Source of the DNA: Clostridia bacterium
Lineage (GTDB): Bacteria > Bacillota > Clostridia > Christensenellales > Borkfalkiaceae
DNA: 18,676 nt
Reading direction: 5' to 3'
NCBI GenBank assembly: GCA_017648525.1
Contig: JAGCIP010000051.1
Coordinates: 1 to 18,676 of the forward strand
Positions 15,958 to 18,676 of the stretch are shown here, piece by piece. How positions within the stretch are numbered: the first letter of the stretch is position 1; every line of letters starts with the position of its first letter. A program made the position numbers and the translations under genes. The notes under the pieces were generated by a model. The model saw nothing but the letters and a program-made list of their open reading frames with translations. It was not told the DNA's origin and did no database searches.

Positions 15958-16233
15958 TTATTTTTTAACGATTTCTTCGGGTGAATTTAATTTGGCCTTG
16001 TATTCTTCAAGAGCCAACGCCAACTGGTCGCCACACGAAGTGTTACTTCTACATTTAATTCCTTTAAGGGTGGAAATAACTTCGTCCACGTCCTTTCCAT
16101 CAACAAGTCTTGCTACTGCTTGTAAGTTTCCGCTACAACCACCGATAAACTTAACGTTTTTAACTTTAAGGTCGGGGGTAACGTCAAATAAGATTTGTCT
16201 TGAACAAGTGCCTCTGGTCATATAAGTTTGCAT
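15958..16233 (-). CDS. TSCPD-domain protein, TIGR03905-like, four conserved cysteines
   Basis: This small 91-residue protein resembles the uncharacterised four-cysteine family TIGR03905, related to the TSCPD domain found at the end of some ribonucleotide reductases. Visible landmarks are YMTRGTCS with Cys10, FIGGCSGNL with Cys33, GIKC with Cys61, and TSCGDQLA with Cys67. The four cysteines probably bind a metal (inference). The eponymous TSCPD motif is TSCGD here, with Pro replaced by Gly. The start ATG follows AAGGAGA. It is 20 bases downstream of the DUF4364 gene with no promoter between, so the two form one operon that ends at the terminator at 15911-15937. No specific function can be assigned. 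Confidence 0.85.
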   Translation of the reverse strand: MQTYMTRGTCSRQILFDVTPDLKVKNVKFIGGCSGNLQAVARLVDGKDVDEVISTLKGIKCRSNTSCGDQLALALEEYKAKLNSPEEIVKK

Positions 16234-16253
16234 AAATATTCTCCTTAAAACTA

Positions 16254-16778
16254 CTAATCGACTAAATTTTCATAAACCGTTCTATAAACGTCTGCAGCCT
16301 TTTCGCCCCATTTTTTGTAAATGTCTTTGGCAATTTGCCTGTTGGGGACGACTAATTTAAGTTCTAAAACGGGTTGAGCCGGTTCTATAATCTTAAGGTA
16401 AGCCGTATAAGTGCCGTCTTTATTCATAAAATAATCGGCAACACACTCTTGTTTTCTGCGGTATTTTGCACGGTTGCTTTTGATAAACAAGGAAATTTCT
16501 TCTCGTGTTGATGCGGGAATATTGATAAAGAAGTTAGCAAGACAAATGCGTCCGTCTGGGGTAATAGTATATAAAGGTTCGCCTTCATTACCTATATTAT
16601 AAATCCATCCGCAATCGAGAAGTTGATTTAAAATAGGCTGGCAGTCCATATACGCAAGCCAGTTGTTAGAAGAACAACACATATCAAGCACGGTGTTCTC
16701 TGATAACGGAACTTCCATCTTGTCAAAGACGAATAACAATATTAATTTGTTTAATGATGAATCACCTTTGACCTGCAT
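16254..16778 (-). CDS. DUF4364 family protein (winged-helix-like)
   Basis: This 174-residue protein matches the Clostridia-typical DUF4364 family. It opens with the pattern NKLILLFVFDKMEVPLSENT (10-29), then a helix-turn-helix-like stretch (QPILNQLLDCGWIY, 47-60) and a wing-like segment EPLYTITPDGRICLANF (67-83). The C-terminal half ends with a beta-rich region around TYTAYLKIIEPAQPVLELKLVV. The family is usually thought to contain a winged-helix DNA-binding fold, so a transcriptional regulator is possible but not shown. The ribosome binding site is modest (GGAGA, ten bases from the ATG). It is the first gene of an operon with the TSCPD protein and is divergent from the unknown gene at 16942. 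Confidence 0.83.
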   Translation of the reverse strand: MQVKGDSSLNKLILLFVFDKMEVPLSENTVLDMCCSSNNWLAYMDCQPILNQLLDCGWIYNIGNEGEPLYTITPDGRICLANFFINIPASTREEISLFIKSNRAKYRRKQECVADYFMNKDGTYTAYLKIIEPAQPVLELKLVVPNRQIAKDIYKKWGEKAADVYRTVYENLVD

Positions 16779-16808
16779 AACAAATAAATCTCCATATTAC
16801 TGTTAATC

Positions 16809-16836
16809 ATTATATCACAAAAACAAATTTTGTAAA
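16809..16836 (-). promoter_or_regulatory. Promoter of the DUF4364 operon
   Basis: On the minus strand, TTTACA (16836-16831), a 16-base spacer and TATAAT (16814-16809) are seen. A TG one base before the -10 also makes it an extended -10 promoter. It lies about 30 bases upstream of the start codon. Confidence 0.78.
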
Positions 16837-16895
16837 GGGTTTTATTAAAAATTTGCAAAAATATGACGAAAAAAGTTTATAATGTGGGTTTTATG

Positions 16896-16904
16896 TGGTA
16901 TAAT
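16896..16904 (+). promoter_or_regulatory. Extended -10 promoter upstream of the unknown gene
   Basis: TGGTATAAT is a perfect extended -10 element. It is 37 bases before the TTG start of the gene at 16942 and has no strong -35. A second TATAAT at 16878-16883, with TTGCAA at 16853-16858 (19-base spacer), is an alternative. The 163-base gap is divergently transcribed. Confidence 0.6.
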
Positions 16905-16941
16905 TACTATGTTATAGTATTGATTTTGGGAGGAATAGATT

Positions 16942-17772
16942 TTGACCAAAAGAGAAGAATTAGATTTGTTTTTAGAACGTGGTGAAGACCTTGTTAATAG
17001 CAAGTATATTTTAGCCGACGTTAAACTCGCAAGTTTTCTAAAGGCTATTGCCTTGTCGGACACTTTACTTGCCCTTTTTAAGAACTGTCTTACGGATTTT
17101 GATTATGCAAACGCACAAAAGAAATATTTAGTAAAAACGCCAAGCATATCTCACGATAAGGGCGAATTTATCTTACCGCCAAATTCTCGTGAGTTGTTGG
17201 CATTTATTTTTAGCGTTTTAGTTGATATAGACGCAAAGCGTCTTGACCTTAACGGCTTTTTGACTAAGTATTTCTTTGTTGACGGCAGTAGTTCGTCTGC
17301 TTACGGTGCGTTTATCAATGCTATGATAAAGCCTTTTATAAGTGCCGTTAAAGTGCTTATGGAAAGCGTTTTAGAAGGTAGTTTACAAGACCCTATCGAA
17401 GCGCTCGTTGAAGAAGAAAAGCGCAAGGAAAAGGAAAAGCAAGAAAGAGAACTTTCAATCGAAAAAGAAAAGGCAATGCTTGCTAAGGTTTACGGCGCAA
17501 GCCTAAAAGGGATAAAAGACCTTTTACTTAAAGATAAGCAAAAGATAAAAGATAGCAAACTTTCAAAAGAAGATAAAGAAGATTATACCTTAATAGTCGA
17601 TATGCTTGCAAACGTTATAGAAAGCGAAGACGTTGATGCAATTTATTACGCATACTTGGCTTATAAATTTTTGGCAAAGAGCAAAAAATTCTTTTTCCGT
17701 GGTAGGGTAAAGAAAATTTCTAAATTGCTTAAGGACGTTCTAAATGGAATTCAAGGAAAAGACGGTAAATAA
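16942..17772 (+). CDS. Hypothetical protein, helical, with charged Glu/Lys segment
   Basis: I do not recognise this 276-residue protein. The start is TTG, supported by GGGAGGAA at 16928-16935 and by a promoter just upstream; no ATG or GTG gives a better start. No signal peptide or clear transmembrane helix is visible. The N-terminal part (1-155) is mixed, with hydrophobic helices such as LLAFIFSVLVDID (85-97) and MIKPFISAVKVLMESVLEG (128-146). A strongly charged segment (157-178, rich in EEEKRKEKEK) links to a second helical part (180-276). That part includes YTLIVDMLANVIESEDVDAI and ends basic (KSKKFFFRGRVKKISK). It overlaps the following NUDIX gene by 29 bases in a different frame, so the two are probably translated together. 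Composition resembles the neighbours, so there is no sign of recent transfer. Confidence 0.85.
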   Translation: MTKREELDLFLERGEDLVNSKYILADVKLASFLKAIALSDTLLALFKNCLTDFDYANAQKKYLVKTPSISHDKGEFILPPNSRELLAFIFSVLVDIDAKRLDLNGFLTKYFFVDGSSSSAYGAFINAMIKPFISAVKVLMESVLEGSLQDPIEALVEEEKRKEKEKQERELSIEKEKAMLAKVYGASLKGIKDLLLKDKQKIKDSKLSKEDKEDYTLIVDMLANVIESEDVDAIYYAYLAYKFLAKSKKFFFRGRVKKISKLLKDVLNGIQGKDGK

Positions 17773-18265
17773 AAATTATATTTATCGTGGCAAAATTCTA
17801 AATTTAAGAAAAGACGATATTATTCTTCCCGACGGAAACGGTGCTGTTAGAGAAATTGTTGAGCACGTTGGCGGTAGCACGGTGTACTGTGAACTTGACG
17901 GAAAAATATTGTTCGTCAAACAGTATAGATATGCTTTTGGTAAAGAGATTTTAGAACTACCCGCAGGCAAAAGAGATGGCGACGAGCCTTTGGAACAAAC
18001 GGCTATTCGTGAACTTGAAGAAGAAGGCGGACTTAAAGCCGAGCGTGTGGAAAAAATATGTGAAATTTATCCATCAACGGGTTATACCAACGAAGTTATC
18101 GGTATTTTCAAAGCGGTTGGCGTTAAGAAAACTGCAATGAAGTTAGATAAAGACGAATTTTTAACAGGCGTTTGGATTGATAAAGAACAAGTTAAAAAAA
18201 TGATTGAAAACGGGGAAATAAATGACGCAAAAACGCTTATTGCTTTGCTTTACGTTTTACGTTAA
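17744..18265 (+). CDS. NUDIX hydrolase, ADP-ribose pyrophosphatase type
   Basis: This 173-residue protein resembles NudF-type ADP-ribose pyrophosphatases, which split ADP-ribose into AMP and ribose 5-phosphate. The Nudix box is complete at 75-97: Gly75, Glu81, then RELEEEGGL, with Glu93 and Glu94 as metal ligands. Other family features are ILPDGNGAVREIVEHVGGS (27-45), KQYRYAFGKEILELPAGK (59-76) and YPSTGYTNEVI (109-119). I chose the ATG at 17744 because MEFKEKTV plus IYRGKILNL matches the family's normal N-terminus and AAGGA lies eight bases upstream. This forces a 29-base overlap with the preceding gene. ADP-ribose is the likeliest substrate but other nucleoside diphosphate derivatives are possible. 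Confidence 0.92.
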   Translation: MEFKEKTVNKNYIYRGKILNLRKDDIILPDGNGAVREIVEHVGGSTVYCELDGKILFVKQYRYAFGKEILELPAGKRDGDEPLEQTAIRELEEEGGLKAERVEKICEIYPSTGYTNEVIGIFKAVGVKKTAMKLDKDEFLTGVWIDKEQVKKMIENGEINDAKTLIALLYVLR

Positions 18266-18301
18266 AATAGATGAAAAATAATTAAAGGGCAGGATTGAAT
18301 T

Positions 18302-18676
18302 TTGAAAAGAACAGACGTAAGAAACGTTGCAATAATTGCGCACGTAGACCACGGCAAAACCACTTTGGTTAACGAAATGTTAAAGCAAGGCGGAATATTC
18401 CGTGATAATCATGAAGTTATGGACAGAGTTATGGACTCGGGTGATTTGGAGCGTGAGCGTGGTATGACCATTTTGGCAAAAAACACGAGCGCTTACTATA
18501 AGGGCGTTAAAATCAATATCATAGACACCCCCGGTCACGCCGACTTTGGTGGTGAAGTTGAACGCGTACTCAAAATGGTAAACGGCGTACTTATTTTGGT
18601 TGACGCGTCGGAAGGTCCAATGCCCCAAACGAGATTCGTTATGCAAAAAGCGTTGGAACTTGGCCATAAACTTATT
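18302..18676 (+). CDS. typA: GTP-binding protein TypA/BipA, 5' part
   Basis: This is the N-terminal 125 residues of the translational GTPase TypA (BipA), a ribosome-associated factor linked to 50S assembly and stress adaptation. The product starts MKRTDVRNVAIIAHVDHGKT, with the G1 loop AHVDHGKT at 13-20. ERERGMTILAKNTSAYY is the TypA-specific switch I form of the G2 region, and DTPGHADFGGEVERV is G3. The gene runs off the right edge. The start codon is TTG at 18302; AGGA eight bases upstream supports it, and the only nearby alternative is out of frame. It follows the NUDIX gene after 36 bases with no evident promoter or terminator, so it may be in the same transcript. Confidence 0.95.
   Translation, partial: MKRTDVRNVAIIAHVDHGKTTLVNEMLKQGGIFRDNHEVMDRVMDSGDLERERGMTILAKNTSAYYKGVKINIIDTPGHADFGGEVERVLKMVNGVLILVDASEGPMPQTRFVMQKALELGHKLI

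Overview
The window looks like a chromosomal stretch of an anaerobic, low-GC Gram-positive bacterium (Clostridia). The evidence is the order pgsA-cinA-recA-rny, a type III glutamine synthetase, a DUF4364 protein, strong AGGAGG-type ribosome binding sites, AT-rich intergenic DNA and a [FeFe] hydrogenase operon. It could be one of the uncultivated gut or anoxic-sediment Clostridia (Christensenellales-like), but I cannot settle the lineage from sequence alone. No rRNA, tRNA, insertion sequence, prophage or CRISPR array is visible, and no gene-free gap exceeds about 210 bases.

Layout. (1) 1-4426, plus strand: the end of pgsA (phospholipid synthesis), cinA/pncC (NMN deamidation, with a degenerate N-terminal domain), recA, then rny (RNase Y) with its own promoter and a 3' hairpin. 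(2) 4463-7912, plus strand: an M20 metallopeptidase and a type III glutamine synthetase, ending in a strong terminator. (3) 7956-14480, plus strand: a redox operon, nfnA-nfnB followed by hydC-hydB-hydA. The first two genes encode the NADH-dependent ferredoxin:NADP+ oxidoreductase. The last three encode a trimeric, probably electron-bifurcating [FeFe] hydrogenase. The operon starts with a structured leader, has a stable hairpin between its two halves, and ends at a bidirectional terminator. (4) 14484-16836, minus strand: two short operons, cytidylate-kinase-like gene to trmO, and DUF4364 gene to a TSCPD-type four-cysteine protein. Each has a recognisable promoter. (5) 16896-18676, plus strand: an unrecognised 276-residue protein overlapping a NUDIX ADP-ribose pyrophosphatase, then the start of typA/bipA, cut by the window edge.

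How the genes fit together. The nfn-hyd block is the physiological centre. It would link the reduced ferredoxin, NADH, NADPH and H2 pools of a fermenter, letting it dispose of electrons as H2 while making NADPH for biosynthesis. Glutamine synthetase III and the peptidase fit nitrogen assimilation and peptide use. The remaining genes are housekeeping: DNA repair, RNA decay, tRNA modification, nucleotide-sugar and NAD salvage, and ribosome assembly.

I do not see a clearly new multi-gene system. The best candidates for a second look are the contiguous nfn-hyd operon with its RNA structures, the CinA protein with an eroded N-terminal active site, and the unknown 276-residue protein.
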